Below, piece by piece: positions 39,642-40,054 of a stretch of 40,054 nucleotides of DNA; positions within the stretch are counted from its first letter, which is position 1, and each line of letters opens with the position of its first letter. This DNA is from DAOMFM01 sp035429825 (lineage in GTDB: Bacteria > Acidobacteriota > Blastocatellia > UBA7656 > JADIYM01): contig JBGAKX010000029.1 of assembly GCA_044224215.1 (NCBI GenBank), forward strand, positions 1-40,054, written 5' to 3'. A program made the translations under genes and the position numbers. The notes under the pieces are model-generated. The model saw only the letters and a list, made by a program, of their open reading frames with translations. It made no database searches and was not told the DNA's origin.

Positions 39642-40054
39642 CTAGAACGGAATGTCGTCGTCGACGATCGGCTCGCCGCCGCCGCCGGATTCGGAGCCGC
39701 GCGATGACGAGCCTGAAGACCTGCCGCCCGCGCCCGCGGCCATTTCATCGCCGCGCGAGCCGATGAACTGCAGGTCCGAACCATGGACCTCGAGACTGAC
39801 GCGCTTGTTTCCATCGCGGTCGGTCCACTCGCGCTGACTGAGCCGGCCCTCGACATAGACCTGCTTGCCCTTCTGCAGGTACTGGTTTGCAACCTCGGCC
39901 TGCCGGCCCCACATCGAGACCCGGAACCACGTGGTGGTCTCCTCGCCCTCGCCGCCGTCGCGCTTGCCCTTCCGCTCGGACGTAGCGATCGAGAAATCGC
40001 AAACAGGCGTTCCCGACGGCGTGTAGCGCAGTTCGGGGTCCCTGCCAAGGTGCC
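39642..40054 (-). CDS. ssb: Single-stranded DNA-binding protein, C-terminal part (N-terminus beyond right edge)
   Basis: The minus-strand frame is open from the window end to a stop at 39642 and gives 136 residues, starting HLGRDPELRYTPSGTPVCDF. Then come the OB-fold motifs TTWFRVSMWGRQAEVANQYL and KGKQVYVEGRLSQREWTDRD, and a Gly/Ser-rich linker ending in the acidic tip DDDIPF, which binds SSB-interacting proteins. The in-frame ATG at 39914 is internal to the OB fold, so the true start lies outside the window. Residues at the beginning of the OB fold are missing. It converges on the GntR gene. Confidence 0.95.
   Translation of the reverse strand, partial: HLGRDPELRYTPSGTPVCDFSIATSERKGKRDGGEGEETTTWFRVSMWGRQAEVANQYLQKGKQVYVEGRLSQREWTDRDGNKRVSLEVHGSDLQFIGSRGDEMAAGAGGRSSGSSSRGSESGGGGEPIVDDDIPF

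Overview
This is a high-GC, gene-dense bacterial chromosome segment with ordinary housekeeping content and no phage, plasmid, IS, CRISPR, tRNA or rRNA genes that I can see. The gene set (fused branched-chain E1 dehydrogenase, class III fructose bisphosphatase, hslVU, zinc-ribbon membrane proteins, O-antigen-ligase-like protein, secreted glycine-zipper protein, many two-component and c-di-GMP proteins) fits a Gram-negative environmental bacterium. Acidobacteriota, perhaps the Vicinamibacteria, is my best inference, but no marker gene here proves it. A single N at 10003, flanked by two copies of the same 476 bp that differ at 9 positions, shows that this is a draft assembly, probably metagenomic, with two contigs joined end to end.

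Layout. 1-3823: start of a universal stress protein gene (leaving the window on the left), then the isoprenoid genes ispA and dxs followed by tlyA. 3833-5740: divergent pair of a receiver/anti-sigma-type ATPase protein and a cation diffusion facilitator. 5752-11915: fused E1 2-oxoacid dehydrogenase, a small secreted protein, a hexapeptide acyltransferase and a membrane-anchored DUF3352-like protein, interrupted by the contig junction. 11928-15608: a giant GltD-like plus PyrK-like flavoprotein with its own long, structured upstream region. 16022-19121: hslV-hslU-lipoprotein operon. 19421-25136: rightward run of a secreted glycine-zipper protein, a short Fis-type regulator, a zinc-ribbon membrane protein, an O-antigen-ligase-like protein with a PDZ insertion and a membrane-anchored methyltransferase. 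25195-28641: receiver-GGDEF protein, small secreted protein, thioesterase, HELTH metalloprotease. 28678-30647: class III fructose-1,6-bisphosphatase broken by six frame changes. 30660-33627: ECF sigma factor, zinc-type anti-sigma factor and an HtrA-like protein that has lost its catalytic residues, in one operon. 33790-40054: membrane histidine kinase, serA, tandem-PilZ protein, a GntR regulator with an unusual C-terminal half, and ssb (leaving the window on the right).

Working together. Envelope functions dominate the accessory content: sigma/anti-sigma/pseudoprotease, the divergent histidine kinase, lipid or polysaccharide modification proteins and several exported proteins of unknown role. 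Two c-di-GMP proteins (a GGDDF protein and a double PilZ protein) are present but not adjacent.

A recurrent regulatory feature is visible. Good promoters have a TTGACA-like -35 and a TANNNT -10, and at about eight genes the -10 lies only 6-11 nt before the start codon with no Shine-Dalgarno sequence, so leaderless mRNAs are probably common in this organism. Other genes (bkd, serA, pilZ, the 8009 gene) have clear Shine-Dalgarno sequences.
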